This document shows positions 25,701 through 33,857 of a stretch of 64,000 bases of DNA, piece by piece (position 1 is the stretch's first letter; every line of letters starts with the position of its first letter). The notes under the pieces were generated by a model, which saw nothing but the letters and a program-made list of their open reading frames with translations, was not told the origin of the DNA and did no database searches. Source of the DNA: UBA1952 sp965200035 (lineage in GTDB: Bacteria; Bacteroidota; Bacteroidia; Chitinophagales; Chitinophagaceae); NCBI GenBank assembly GCA_965200035.1, contig OZ241334.1, positions 310,001 through 374,000 on the forward strand, given 5' to 3'. A program made the position numbers and the translations under genes.

Positions 25701-25878
25701 GCACGATGTGCTGCTGATCAATGTGCCGGTAGTTTATTCCAAAGATTATACGGATTACCTCAAGGGCATTTATCCGACCAAGCGTTTCGCCAATACGATT
25801 TCCTTTACCCTGCAGCTCAAAAATATTGACTGGCTTCGCTCGGTGATGGGCGGACTCAGGTTATTTGGGGGTGTATAG
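22795..25878 (+). CDS. M1-family zinc metallopeptidase, 1027 aa
   Basis: The signal peptide MKGTFLLLLMAAAFSVKAQ starts at ATG 22795. The gluzincin site is complete: H372-E373-V-G-H376 and, 18 residues later, Glu395 in DEGINSFYE. GGGMEYP, about 95 residues before, is the GxMEN-like exopeptidase loop of M1 enzymes. The first ~580 residues are the peptidase. The remaining ~440 are beta-rich with alternating aromatics, perhaps a surface or barrel-associated domain not found in the short M1 enzymes. It probably trims peptides in the periplasm. Confidence 0.88.
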   Translation: MKGTFLLLLMAAAFSVKAQSYFQQRVDTKLDVRLDDQKHYLHSFEEFTYTNNSPDTLTYIYVHLWPNAYLHDHTQFAEQQVASHNSTFYYSKLSEKGYIDSLDISINGQKVSYFNTDEEPDVARVDLPSPLLPGATLKFATPFRVKIPKVFSRMGHSRQAYYISQWFPKPAVYDRKGWHPLPYLDQGEFYSEIGSYDVQITLPRNYVVMATGNCLDESENQWLDSLSNAPLPTFTYPSKITKRWRDSINRIPPSSAEMKTLHFQEDNIHDFAFFADKRFIVRKDTAHINGGSGTVMTYAAFLPSSKKHWIKGTDYIKETIERLSNEVGPYPYKTAKAVEGDLKAGGGMEYPTVTVIDGHASSGGSLMTIIVHEVGHNWFYGILASNERDHPWMDEGINSFYERKLTHQISLPDTSAKKKGNINIQADGLVYAEGVAAGIDQPFNLPSMDYTTYNYGSDVYLKTALHLEWLEGYIGQDAFRAAMHEYFDTWKHRHPSPEDFMSIMRKHTDKPLDWFFNDAMNNDRRVDFAVRKVQRKDHGIGITLKNRGPFAAPVRVNAYREKRLIDSVWTEPFAGRNTVVMNSDSADFWSIGTELPDVKTTNNTYSKHGPFHGRGIRPALGFGFNRARNEKFYLLPALGYNTSDGFMAGLLLHNLAMPENHFRFAVAPMYGFNSKEFIGTGTAGYFIHPAGATFQEIAAGVEGKTFDYDQTNFNTPSTLYARYFKIAPYVSFTFKNSTAISPVTDRLMLKGYFIHENYFDYQLDISDSLYKPSMVGQQKNYGLLRYTHQNNRLFNPFSYTAEAQFGADFAKLTIECNLRIDYNKKGKSLYIRAFAGKFITINNTPFAADRYWLNSTYTGVNDYLYDDTYIARSERDGIFRQTKTDDPTFRGFHQVSIREGGLKIPTDYYATPLGRSDDWLASLNLKTDLPLGKIPLRLYLDVATFANADKQNPSGNRFLYSGGFEIHLLHDVLLINVPVVYSKDYTDYLKGIYPTKRFANTISFTLQLKNIDWLRSVMGGLRLFGGV

Positions 25879-26023
25879 AAATACCAACCAATCTTTTCTT
25901 ATGCCTCGGCCTGAAGGCGGGGTTAGGGATATCTGGCTTCTGCTAAAGCCGGATATTATTTCTTCATTGTAACAATCATCCAGCCAAATATTGTCTCTTT
26001 ATATCACTGATTGATGCAAAACA

Positions 26024-26056
26024 AAAATGGGCTGTCCATGTAGGACAGCCCATTTT
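26024..26056 (-). terminator. Intrinsic terminator of the rimM-trmD-rplS operon
   Basis: A 14-bp perfect stem (AAAATGGGCTGTCC and its complement) encloses a 5-base loop, about 20 bases past the rplS stop. Confidence 0.92.
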
Positions 26057-26078
26057 ATAAGAATTTTTAAATAAAGAA

Positions 26079-26462
26079 TTAAGCGGTAGCCTTAGGTGCT
26101 TTTTTCTGAGCAACGGGCATCTTCTTTTCCTTGATACGGGCGCTCTTACCGCTGCGCTCACGCAGATAGTACAGTTTGGCACGGTTTACGAGACCTGTTT
26201 TGTGCAGGGTAATAGACTCAATATTTGGAGAAAGCAGCGGGAAAACGCGCTCTACGCCAATGCCATCGGAGATCTTGCGAACAGTGAACGTTTGGGTTGC
26301 ACCGCGACCCTGACGCTTGATCACATCTCCTTTGAAAGACTGGATACGCTCTTTAGCGCCTTCAATGATTCTATAATTAACCGTGATGTTATCACCGGCT
26401 TTAAACTTGGGGAATTCTTTATTGGCAGTTAACTGCTCGTGTATAAATGCTAACGCGTCCAT
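26079..26462 (-). CDS. rplS: 50S ribosomal protein L19
   Basis: L19 is a late-assembling large-subunit protein at the 30S-50S interface. The typical core is present: KFKAGDNITVNYRIIEG, then RIQSFKGDVIKRQGRG, TFTVRKISDGIGVERVFP and GLVNRAKLYYLRERSGKSAR. A Lys/Ala-rich C-terminal tail (EKKMPVAQKKAPKATA) extends it slightly. It is the last gene of rimM-trmD-rplS and has its own promoter in the trmD-rplS gap. Confidence 0.97.
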   Translation of the reverse strand: MDALAFIHEQLTANKEFPKFKAGDNITVNYRIIEGAKERIQSFKGDVIKRQGRGATQTFTVRKISDGIGVERVFPLLSPNIESITLHKTGLVNRAKLYYLRERSGKSARIKEKKMPVAQKKAPKATA

Positions 26463-26482
26463 CTTGCTCTGAATTTGGTCTG

Positions 26483-26512
26483 CAAAAGTAAGGGAATAAT
26501 TTTAGTATCAAA
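26483..26512 (-). promoter_or_regulatory. Internal promoter of rplS
   Basis: On the minus strand TTTG (26509-26512), an 18-base spacer and TACTTTTG (26483-26490) match the Bacteroidota -33/-7 consensus. The ATG follows 21 bases later. Confidence 0.7.
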
Positions 26513-26530
26513 ATCTTTTTTTGTTCCTGC

Positions 26531-27211
26531 TCAATCTTCTTTCAAAAGATCGGGACGGCGCTCCTCGGTTCTGCGCATGGAGGCTTCATGCCGCCAGGAA
26601 TCTATCTTCTTCGGATCGCCACACAGCAGCACATCAGGCACTTTCCAGCCGCGAAAATCAGCCGGTCTTGTATAAACAGGCGGCGCCAGCAATCCATCCT
26701 GATAAGAATCAGAAAGAGCAGAGCTTTCATCATTCAGCACACCGGGAATGAGCCGGCCAACAGCATCTACCACTACAGCCGCCGCCAGCTCGCCGCCGCT
26801 GAGCACATAGTCTCCGATTGAGATTTCCATGGTCACGAAATGCTCTCTGATGCGCTGATCAATGCCTTTGTAGTGACCACAGATAATGATCAGGTTTTCC
26901 CTGAGCGATAGTCTGTTGGCCATCTGCTGATCAAACTGCGGACCATCGGGCGTCATAAAAATGACTTCATCATAGGCACGCTCAGCTTGCAGCTTTTCAA
27001 TGAGCAAGGCCAGTGGCTCAGGCATCATCACCATTCCGGCCCCGCCGCCAAACTGATAGTCATCGATCTGCCCATGCTTATAAGGGGTATGGTCACGCAG
27101 ATTATGTACATGCAAATCCAGCAGATTGCGCTGCTGTGCACGCTTCATGATTGAATGGCTGAACGGACTCTGCAACAAATCCGGCACAGCAGAGATAATG
27201 TCGATTCTCAT
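26531..27211 (-). CDS. trmD: tRNA (guanine-N1)-methyltransferase TrmD, 226 aa
   Basis: TrmD makes m1G37 in tRNAs reading CNN codons. Its SPOUT knot motifs are visible: ICGHYKGIDQRIREHF and EISIGDYVLSGGELAA, with VDAVGRLIPGVL after them. I use the ATG at 27211 (MRIDIISAVPDLL), the usual N-terminus. The rimM stop lies 23 bases upstream of this start, and rplS follows. Confidence 0.96.
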   Translation of the reverse strand: MRIDIISAVPDLLQSPFSHSIMKRAQQRNLLDLHVHNLRDHTPYKHGQIDDYQFGGGAGMVMMPEPLALLIEKLQAERAYDEVIFMTPDGPQFDQQMANRLSLRENLIIICGHYKGIDQRIREHFVTMEISIGDYVLSGGELAAAVVVDAVGRLIPGVLNDESSALSDSYQDGLLAPPVYTRPADFRGWKVPDVLLCGDPKKIDSWRHEASMRRTEERRPDLLKED

Positions 27212-27233
27212 AATTCCTGAATAATACTGGGGT

Positions 27234-27740
27234 TTAGCTATAGACCTCCAGCAGGCCATCCGGCAGGGCTACCCACACTTTTTTCGCTTTGATATCGGCT
27301 TTCTGCAACACAGGCTCTACCAGTGGCACCAATACTTCCGCACCATTATAGTCCACTTCCGCCAGCCATTGATTCCGCGTCTGATAGACGTCTTTAATCG
27401 CGCCGATCTCACCTGCTGCGGCATCTATCAGCTGAAAGCCAATCCAGAGCAATGGCGAATCTGCACCGCTTTTAGCCAGTATGTCTTCTGCCACAAATAC
27501 TTCTTTAGTAATGAGCTTTTTAGCAGATTCCAGGGTATCCGTATCTTCAAAATGTACGACAAGCTCATCCGGTATGGTGCTCTTTACGCCATTCACAAAA
27601 AAAGGAATATAGCTGTCTTTACGCAACGCGACAAAAAGCACATCGCCAGACTTCAGCCATGCTTTTTTACCGGCCAGATGGGTAATAATCACATCGCCTG
27701 CCAGTCCGTGGGTAGCTACAATCTTGCCTATACGTACCAT
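27234..27740 (-). CDS. rimM: 16S rRNA processing protein RimM, 168 aa
   Basis: RimM binds S19 and assists 30S head maturation. The N-terminal MVRIGKIVATHGLAGDVIIT motif and the PRC-barrel second half (LLWIGFQLIDAAAGEIGAI and VEPVLQKADIKAKKVWV) are typical. I start at ATG 27740; a promoter-like TACCTTTG lies at 27749-27756, overlapping the only longer start. It is the first gene of the operon. The usual upstream partner rpsP is not next to it. Confidence 0.93.
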   Translation of the reverse strand: MVRIGKIVATHGLAGDVIITHLAGKKAWLKSGDVLFVALRKDSYIPFFVNGVKSTIPDELVVHFEDTDTLESAKKLITKEVFVAEDILAKSGADSPLLWIGFQLIDAAAGEIGAIKDVYQTRNQWLAEVDYNGAEVLVPLVEPVLQKADIKAKKVWVALPDGLLEVYS

Positions 27741-27748
27741 AAAGTGCG

Positions 27749-27756
27749 CAAAGGTA
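27749..27756 (-). promoter_or_regulatory. Promoter -7 element of rimM-trmD-rplS
   Basis: TACCTTTG on the minus strand matches TAnnTTTG, 8 bases before the chosen RimM start. No convincing TTTG is seen 18-21 bases further upstream. Confidence 0.5.
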
Positions 27757-27842
27757 AGCATCCGGGTTTTTAGTGTCGAGTTTTTGTGCTGAGTGTTAGT
27801 TTCTACTGCCTATCATCATCTACTCAAAACTAAGCACTTCAT

Positions 27843-28514
27843 TTAAACGCTCCAGTCGATCGGCTTTTCCCCTTGCTGCTCCAGCCATTGATTGGCTTTG
27901 CTGAAATGACGGTTACCAAAGAAACCATTGTGCACAGAGAATGGAGAAGGGTGCGCTGATTTTAAAATCAAATGTTTGCGGGTATCGATGAATGTTTCTT
28001 TCCCCTGCGCAAACTTGCCCCAGAGCATAAATACCACATGATCTTTATCATCAGATATGTGTTTGATCACTGCATCCGTGAAATGATACCAGCCTATTTT
28101 GCTGTGGGAATTGGCATTATGCGCTTCTACCGTAAGCGCTGCATTCAGCAGTAAAACACCCTGCTCTGCCCAGTGCTCCAAGTTGCCGGTTTCGGGAATA
28201 GACAGCCCCAGATCATCATGAATTTCTTTAAAAATATTGACCAGCGAAGGCGGTGGCTTTACTCCATCCTGTACCGAAAAAGAAAGGCCGTGCGCCTGAC
28301 CGGGGCCATGATACGGGTCCTGGCCAAGTATGACAACGCGGACTTTATCGAACGGTGTTTTGTCAAAAGCATTAAAGATGAGCGGACCGGGCGGATAGAT
28401 GGTCTTTCCGGCTGCTTTTTCCGCTTTAAGCGTCGCTGCAATTTCTTTGAAGTAAGGTTGGCTGAATTCGTCTTCCAGCTCGGCTTTCCAGCTTGGGGCA
28501 ATTTTTACATCCAT
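27843..28514 (-). CDS. ung: Uracil-DNA glycosylase
   Basis: Ung removes uracil from DNA as the first step of base-excision repair. Family-1 motifs are complete: VVILGQDPYHGPGQAHGLSF contains the catalytic Asp and water-activating loop, LLLNAALTVEAHNANSH is the uracil-binding segment, and SAHPSPFSVHNGFFG is the DNA-intercalating loop with the His. The 223-residue length is normal. Confidence 0.97.
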   Translation of the reverse strand: MDVKIAPSWKAELEDEFSQPYFKEIAATLKAEKAAGKTIYPPGPLIFNAFDKTPFDKVRVVILGQDPYHGPGQAHGLSFSVQDGVKPPPSLVNIFKEIHDDLGLSIPETGNLEHWAEQGVLLLNAALTVEAHNANSHSKIGWYHFTDAVIKHISDDKDHVVFMLWGKFAQGKETFIDTRKHLILKSAHPSPFSVHNGFFGNRHFSKANQWLEQQGEKPIDWSV

Positions 28515-28581
28515 AGATGTGAATGTATAAAAATCACTCCATTTTCAACCTCTGTCCGGCAGTGGAATAAGCGCTGCTACC

Positions 28582-29085
28582 TTATTGCTGAAATGGCTTG
28601 ATCTCTGCAGCCTGCTTGCCTGGCGGCATTTTCATAATGCATACACTACCACACATACTTTCGTTTTTCAGCTTTTGCATAAACGTGAAAAGATAAGAGT
28701 CAGTGCGCTCAGGTGCAACGGCGTAGATGATATAGTTGGGCTGCTGACGACTGCGGAGCATGAATTTTTCATCCATCTTATGATCGTTGCCATCATACAT
28801 TTCCATCTTCATCCGCTGTACGGCCGTATGCCCTACAAAAATGATCATATACAGCTGGCCTTTCTGCAGATCGGTCATGATCGGGAATGGCTCCATAGAT
28901 TCCATATTGATCATGGCATCCCGGTAAACCACGAGCCCCTGATTGACATAAAACTGCTTGATCTCATCGGCCTCCAGGCGTACGCTTTTATCAATGCAGC
29001 CTACCGATGGCTTTTGGGCATTGGCAGTGAAGGTAACCGGCAGCAGGAATGCAGCAGAAAGCAGCAGTGATTTGATGGGCTTCAT
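28582..29085 (-). CDS. Exported hypothetical protein, 167 aa
   Basis: The signal peptide (MKPIKSLLLSAAFLLPVTFTANAQ) is clear. The mature part is about 143 residues, mixed alpha/beta, with one Cys near its start and two around CGSVCIM near its end. I recognise no family. It is flanked by ung and a fumarylacetoacetase-family gene on the same strand, with gaps of 67 and 72 bases. Confidence 0.7.
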   Translation of the reverse strand: MKPIKSLLLSAAFLLPVTFTANAQKPSVGCIDKSVRLEADEIKQFYVNQGLVVYRDAMINMESMEPFPIMTDLQKGQLYMIIFVGHTAVQRMKMEMYDGNDHKMDEKFMLRSRQQPNYIIYAVAPERTDSYLFTFMQKLKNESMCGSVCIMKMPPGKQAAEIKPFQQ

Positions 29086-29157
29086 AAGACGAAGATATTG
29101 GAAATAGCGGCGCTTGTACGCGCTATACGTATGATAAATGGGTTAAGAAAAATCGGT

Positions 29158-29766
29158 TTATTTAATGTCAACGTTCAGAAGCGCACGGCCTTCCAATGAG
29201 CCTTCCAGATGGTCGCCAATGCTTACCGGTCCCACTCCTGAAGGTGTTCCGGTGAAAAGCAGATCGCCTGTATTGAGTGTTATATATTGTGATACAAAGG
29301 CAACAATGCTGGCAATATCAAAAATCATATTTCCGGCATATCCCTGCTGTACGGTAGCTCCGTTTTTCTTCAGCTCGAAGCTGAGCTCCTGTACCTTTTT
29401 TTCTCCCAGCTCAATAAACTCACCTATTGCCGCCGAATGATCGAATGCTTTGGCAAGCTCCCAGGGAAGCCCTTTATCCTTCAGTTTCTGCTGCACATCG
29501 CGCGCCGTAAAATCGATGCCGAGCGTTACCTCATTGAAATATTTCCCGGCAAATTTTTCCTGGATGTGCTTTCCGTTTTTTGAAATCTTCACCACCAGCT
29601 CACATTCATAATGCAGATCTTTGGTAAAGTCCGGGTAGTAGAATGGCTTGCCCGGTACGAGCAACGCATTCTGCCCTTTCATAAAAATGACGGGCTCTGT
29701 GGGCACAGCATTGTTCAGCTCTTTGGCGTGCTCTGCATAGTTTCGTCCGATACAAATTATCTTCAT
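29158..29766 (-). CDS. Fumarylacetoacetate hydrolase-family protein, 202 aa
   Basis: The short FAH fold is complete: KIICIGRNYAEHAKELN at the N-terminus, the metal-binding acidic residues in LHYECELVVKI and LGIDFTARDVQ, and TGDLLFTGTPSGVGPVSIGD near the C-terminus. Members hydrolyse or decarboxylate acylpyruvates and related oxo-acids. The true substrate is not evident. Its start is divergent from the thioesterase gene, only 27 bases away. Confidence 0.88.
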   Translation of the reverse strand: MKIICIGRNYAEHAKELNNAVPTEPVIFMKGQNALLVPGKPFYYPDFTKDLHYECELVVKISKNGKHIQEKFAGKYFNEVTLGIDFTARDVQQKLKDKGLPWELAKAFDHSAAIGEFIELGEKKVQELSFELKKNGATVQQGYAGNMIFDIASIVAFVSQYITLNTGDLLFTGTPSGVGPVSIGDHLEGSLEGRALLNVDIK

Positions 29767-29793
29767 GCGGTCTTACAACCAACCTCTTTCAAA

Positions 29794-30231
29794 TTGGCGC
29801 GTGTAAAAATAAAATTTCCGGCGGATAAGCCGCTGGTAATCGTGCAGATTCCTGTACGCATTGGCGATATTAATTATGGCGGCCATCTGGGCAACGACCG
29901 GGTGCTCTCCATCATCCACGAAGCGCGGATGCAGGCGCTGGCAACGCAGGGCTTTACGGAGCTGAACACCGGCGGCCACGGCCTCATTATGGCCGATGTG
30001 ATGATCGCGTACCGTGGAGAAGGATTTTACGGCGATGTGCTGGAGGTAAAGATTTTTGCCGAAGAAGTCACCGAACGCACATTTGATCTGCTGTATCACA
30101 TTTCCACCACGCGGAACAACATGGTAACAGAGATTGCCCATGCCAAGACAGGCATGGCCGGCATCGACTACAGCACCCGTAAAATCACGGCTCTGAGCGA
30201 AGTTTTAAAAAGCTGGCTGACAGGTCTTTGA
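29794..30231 (+). CDS. 4HBT-fold acyl-CoA thioesterase, 145 aa
   Basis: Hot-dog fold thioesterase. The start is inferred to be the TTG at 29794, giving MARVKIKFPADKPL, because the frame further upstream is antisense to the neighbouring FAH gene and has no credible start. The motif PVRIGDINYGGHLGNDRVL contains the Asp and His region typical of YbgC/FadM-type thioesterases, and GHGLIMADVMIAYRGEG follows. It should hydrolyse acyl-CoA thioesters. Confidence 0.8.
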   Translation: MARVKIKFPADKPLVIVQIPVRIGDINYGGHLGNDRVLSIIHEARMQALATQGFTELNTGGHGLIMADVMIAYRGEGFYGDVLEVKIFAEEVTERTFDLLYHISTTRNNMVTEIAHAKTGMAGIDYSTRKITALSEVLKSWLTGL

Positions 30232-30257
30232 TTTTTTAAAATCTCCCCTTATCTTTG
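30227..30257 (+). promoter_or_regulatory. tRNA-Met promoter (TTTG-N19-TATCTTTG)
   Basis: TTTG at 30227-30230, exactly 19 bases, then TATCTTTG at 30250-30257: an ideal Bacteroidota housekeeping promoter, 14 bases before the tRNA. The -33 box overlaps the last codons of the thioesterase gene. Confidence 0.8.
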
Positions 30258-30271
30258 CACTCCGAAAAAAC

Positions 30272-30345
30272 GGCGGGATAGCTCAGATGGTTAGAGCGCA
30301 GGATTCATAACCCTGAGGTCACGAGTTCAACTCTCGTTTCCGCTA
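30272..30345 (+). tRNA. tRNA-Met (CAU)
   Basis: The 74-base cloverleaf folds fully: acceptor GGCGGGA/TTCCGCT, D-arm GCTC/GAGC, anticodon loop TTCATAA with CAT at 30306-30308, and T-arm ACGAG-TTCAACT-CTCGT. CCA is not encoded. The acceptor has a G1-U72 pair, and A31-C39 is a mismatch at the base of the anticodon loop. The G1 start and D-arm suggest the elongator Met form. A CAU anticodon could also be tRNA-Ile2 after lysidine modification. Confidence 0.93.
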
Positions 30346-30379
30346 CTTGGTCAATGTTCATTTTGAACAGATAATTTTA

Positions 30380-30410
30380 AATAAGGCTTCCCTATTAGAG
30401 AAGCCTTATT
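30380..30410. terminator. Bidirectional terminator between tRNA-Met and the DHFR-family gene
   Basis: AATAAGGCTTC pairs perfectly with GAAGCCTTATT around a 9-base loop, with A- and T-rich flanks. It serves converging transcripts. Confidence 0.88.
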
Positions 30411-30430
30411 TTATTGTTTTAATCTCTTTT

Positions 30431-31006
30431 TTATTTTTCTGAGAGATAATGATTAACAACAATCCCACCCTTATAGGCAGTAGAATCGGCCAGCTTTAGT
30501 TTTGTACTATCGGGGAAAATCTGTAATCCTTTCCCAATGGCAACAGGATTGACGAACAGAAACAGCTCATCGATCAGGTTATTGCTCAGCAGCGATCTTA
30601 CGAAGCCAGCACCACCATATACGAGCAGATCCTTACCCGGCTTGCTTTTCATTTTCAGCTCATTGACCACAGTTACCAGATCGCCATTTTCTACAGTCAC
30701 ATTTCTGCCTTCAATGCTTTGAACCGTTTTGCTGAATACAATCTTGGGCTTATCCACCATCTTCCCGGCAAAGGTGAATTCCGGACTTTCCGGCTTGTTG
30801 TCGACCACATCCTCCCAATAGGTGACAAATTCTTTGGTCATTTTTCGTCCCATGAGAATAATGTCGCTGCTGTCTGTCAGCTCATTGACCAGGTCCATCA
30901 GCGACTTTGGCTCATCCTGACTTTGCGTCATCCAGTCCAGCTGCCCTTCCGGACCAGCTACAAAGCCATCTATGGTTATCTGTACCTGTAGTTTCAATTT
31001 GCGCAT
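30431..31006 (-). CDS. Dihydrofolate reductase/RibD-C-family protein, 191 aa
   Basis: The RibD C-terminal (DHFR-like) fold is recognisable: LKLQVQITIDGFVAGPEGQ at the N-terminus, IILMGRKMTKEFVTYW in the middle and DLLVYGGAGFVRSLLSNNL near the NADPH site. Proteins of this YyaP/YwjB-like family are reductases of unknown substrate. It stands alone with a shared terminator at its 3' end. Confidence 0.85.
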   Translation of the reverse strand: MRKLKLQVQITIDGFVAGPEGQLDWMTQSQDEPKSLMDLVNELTDSSDIILMGRKMTKEFVTYWEDVVDNKPESPEFTFAGKMVDKPKIVFSKTVQSIEGRNVTVENGDLVTVVNELKMKSKPGKDLLVYGGAGFVRSLLSNNLIDELFLFVNPVAIGKGLQIFPDSTKLKLADSTAYKGGIVVNHYLSEK

Positions 31007-31085
31007 ATGTGATGTTGGTTTGGTTCAGTTTTAAAGTTCGTATAATCCGGACAAACCATACCCATCCCAACCTGCAGCGCCTTCC

Positions 31086-33857
31086 TTACTTCTGACTCCC
31101 GAATTTTTTGATATTCACTTTGCGGCCCTTGATTTGCAATTTCACCGCTATTATATAAGGTTCGCTGGCCTTTACGATAATCGTTTGGCCCTGTTGCGGG
31201 CTTTCTACTTTATCGGAAAGATTCCCGGTGTCCAGGATAAATTCATAGCTGCCCGCAGGCACATACAGGCTGAAGGCGCCGCGATCATCGGTGCGGGTTT
31301 TATACACTTTATCTTTTCCCACGAGCGACAGTGCGATGCCGGATAATTTTTGCTCGATCTCGTAGCTGTATTCATCTGTTGCATACGCCAGTTGTCCGCT
31401 TACTTTACTGGTTCGCTGTAGTGCTATAATGGCTGTGTCGCCGGGGTGCACGTTAATGTCTCGGGCATACCATTCCTCGCCATCGGCAATACGCACACTT
31501 ATTGTTGTATCGGGCAGGCGTGTGTATTTTGCGAAGCCCTGACTGTTGGTGATAAATGGCGTATTGTTCATTGTGAGCACCTGTCCTGTAGCAGCATCAT
31601 CACCTTCATCAAAAAGGCCATTGCCATTCTGGTCATGGAAAGCAAAGACCTTCAGCTCTCTGCCCGACCGGAAAGCATCTGAGTAAGCCGGCGGCATAGC
31701 ATAGGTAAATCCTGCCTCCAGAATATTCTGGCTCATATTGCTGTAATTGAAACGGCTGTAAGACGCTACAGCCGACAATCTGGGCGTAATGCTGTATTGC
31801 AGCGCACAGGTAAGCTGACTGGTATTGGGAAATCTTGAGCTGGAATTATACGCAAAACCAGCATCCACTTTCAGCCGGTCTTTCAGAAATGTTTTGGTAA
31901 GCTGCGGATTGATGGTAAGCTGGCGATAAGCACCAGGCGTATTGTAATAGCTCAGCACTTCACTGGCCTGGAAATAACCGCTCTGATAAAATGCGGTAAG
32001 CTGGAACCACTTGTAGCTGGCCGCTATATTGGCTTTGATATGCGGCTGCGCATGGTCAAAAGAGGACGAAACAGAATATCCGCCGCCTTCAACATTCAGC
32101 GTTGCAAAATAGCGGGCAAGCGGATTGGATATATTCAGTATAGCCGCCAGATGCGCCGTGCGGATCGTTACCAGATCGCTGGGTTGTAATAAGCCGTTAT
32201 ATCCTCCGCCTTCCTGACCGTAATTAGCGCCAATGGTACAGGTGAATTTCCCGCCCGGATTCGCATCCCATCCGATCTCTGCTTTTCTTGAAAAATAGCG
32301 GGATACTGGTGTATAGGTAGCAATGGTGCCGGGCATCACTTTGGGGTCAAATGAATAGTAGGTATAGGCCAGCCAGAGCTTGTATTTATTGGTGTACTGC
32401 CATTCGCCGCGCTCGCTGAGAATGCTTGCCCCGCGCCGGTAGCCCGGGTAGTAACCACTGCTGACATAATTATTGCTCGTGAGGCGAAATCTTTTGTACT
32501 GGCCGCTGTAAATGATGCCTCCAGCCAGTCCGTTTCGTTGATCCTGCGTACTGTCTATATTGGTAACAAGGCCATACCCGGCATTAAGCTGCAGGCGATT
32601 GCTCTTCTTGTCCATCCAGCTGAGCTCTGTGGTTATAAGCCGGTTGCTGACGCGCGCGTATGATGGATTATTGGTGATTATCTCCGTTCTCAGGCGAAAT
32701 TGTTTACGCTCATATTCATGGTGCACCCATGCCGACCAGCCCTGCTGCAGGCTCAGCACTTCCTGGTTCATCAGCAGGTTATAGCCATCCTGTAAGTAGC
32801 CTGCTTCTATGGTGTGATGCCGTGTTTTTTTCAGATAAATGGCCACGCCTTTGCCAAAAAGATTGATGTCGTAAGTGCGATTGATGCTGCCGGCCACGAT
32901 GCCTGCGTTACCATACTCAATAGCCGCATAAGTATTTCTCAGCACCGGCTTTATATCCTGGTTTTTCCAGACGTTCAAGTCCACATTATAGATAATGCGG
33001 GCCTTGCCGAGCGTGAGGCTGCTTCCACCCCAGATCTCATAGTTTTCGAGCGGATCGCCAATATAGCGCGCCATGACGCTGATGCTGTTGGAAGTGCCAT
33101 CGTAAGATGGTGAGCCTTGGCGGGGCGCATGAAAAGTATGTACCGTTTTTGCCAGCGCCACTTTTGCCGTATTGATGCCGATCAGATTTCCATCGCCGTA
33201 CAGCCCGGTAAATTTGATATCAAAAGCGCCTTTGCGGTACATTTCCGGTGATACGGTTGTATTGTAATAAAGAATAGTATCGCTGAACGGGCGCAGCAGG
33301 ATTTTCGGGAAGATGAAACTGCTTTTGCGGAAGCCGGAAGGATATTTTACGATGACGGTTATGCGCTCATTGGCATTGCCGCTGTTCAGCAGGCGCAAGG
33401 GCACAGAGATTTCATTCTGCCGGTTAATGACCACATTTTCCTGAAGCAGGGTCATAGTGGTGTTCACTACTTTTTTTACTGAAAGCACGAGGGTATCCTG
33501 TTTCACTATCTTCCCCTGTTCATCTTTGAGCAAAGCGCTAACCCGGTAATTATTACCGGCAGGAATATTGCCCGGAGCAAATAGCTTGACAGGCAGATAA
33601 AGGTTTCCATGCTGTACAACCTTAACCTCGCCGGTGCGGCGCGTAAGCAACCGGAATGGCTGCGGCTCGGATAGCTCAATGCTTCCTTTAAAAGGAATAG
33701 ATGCTTCATTGCCGATCTGTACCTGCAGCTCTGTTATGCCAATGCCCGATCCGTTTTCCGAAGACAGCGCTATATGCATGGACAGCGCCTGCTGACCATC
33801 TACGCGGATAGCAGCAAAAAGACTTAGCAAAAAAAATACAGCAAAAAATCTCACCAT
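31086..33857 (-). CDS. Outer-membrane usher-like protein, 923 aa
   Basis: The ATG at 33857 gives a signal peptide (MVRFFAVFFLLSLFAAIRVDGQ); only a TTG lies further upstream. Residues ~25-220 look like two Ig-like domains (ISVPLRLLNSGNANERITVIV). Residues ~240-730 alternate aromatic strands and Gly turns through about two dozen strands, as in a large outer-membrane barrel. From ~733 comes VFAFHDQNGNGLFDEGDD, a motif also seen before the C-terminal domains of ushers, then two carboxypeptidase-regulatory-like Ig domains. With the divergent pilin, chaperone and adhesin genes, an usher role is the best reading, but the assignment is by architecture and context. Confidence 0.65.
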   Translation of the reverse strand: MVRFFAVFFLLSLFAAIRVDGQQALSMHIALSSENGSGIGITELQVQIGNEASIPFKGSIELSEPQPFRLLTRRTGEVKVVQHGNLYLPVKLFAPGNIPAGNNYRVSALLKDEQGKIVKQDTLVLSVKKVVNTTMTLLQENVVINRQNEISVPLRLLNSGNANERITVIVKYPSGFRKSSFIFPKILLRPFSDTILYYNTTVSPEMYRKGAFDIKFTGLYGDGNLIGINTAKVALAKTVHTFHAPRQGSPSYDGTSNSISVMARYIGDPLENYEIWGGSSLTLGKARIIYNVDLNVWKNQDIKPVLRNTYAAIEYGNAGIVAGSINRTYDINLFGKGVAIYLKKTRHHTIEAGYLQDGYNLLMNQEVLSLQQGWSAWVHHEYERKQFRLRTEIITNNPSYARVSNRLITTELSWMDKKSNRLQLNAGYGLVTNIDSTQDQRNGLAGGIIYSGQYKRFRLTSNNYVSSGYYPGYRRGASILSERGEWQYTNKYKLWLAYTYYSFDPKVMPGTIATYTPVSRYFSRKAEIGWDANPGGKFTCTIGANYGQEGGGYNGLLQPSDLVTIRTAHLAAILNISNPLARYFATLNVEGGGYSVSSSFDHAQPHIKANIAASYKWFQLTAFYQSGYFQASEVLSYYNTPGAYRQLTINPQLTKTFLKDRLKVDAGFAYNSSSRFPNTSQLTCALQYSITPRLSAVASYSRFNYSNMSQNILEAGFTYAMPPAYSDAFRSGRELKVFAFHDQNGNGLFDEGDDAATGQVLTMNNTPFITNSQGFAKYTRLPDTTISVRIADGEEWYARDINVHPGDTAIIALQRTSKVSGQLAYATDEYSYEIEQKLSGIALSLVGKDKVYKTRTDDRGAFSLYVPAGSYEFILDTGNLSDKVESPQQGQTIIVKASEPYIIAVKLQIKGRKVNIKKFGSQK

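Noticed and set aside
29611..29793. 61-codon N-terminal extension of the thioesterase
   Set aside because: It is antisense to the fumarylacetoacetase-family gene and unlike any thioesterase N-terminus. The TTG at 29794 restores the expected MARVKI start.
30272..30345. tRNA-Met as an attachment site of an integrated element
   Set aside because: No integrase, no repeated 3' tRNA fragment and no foreign gene block adjoin it.
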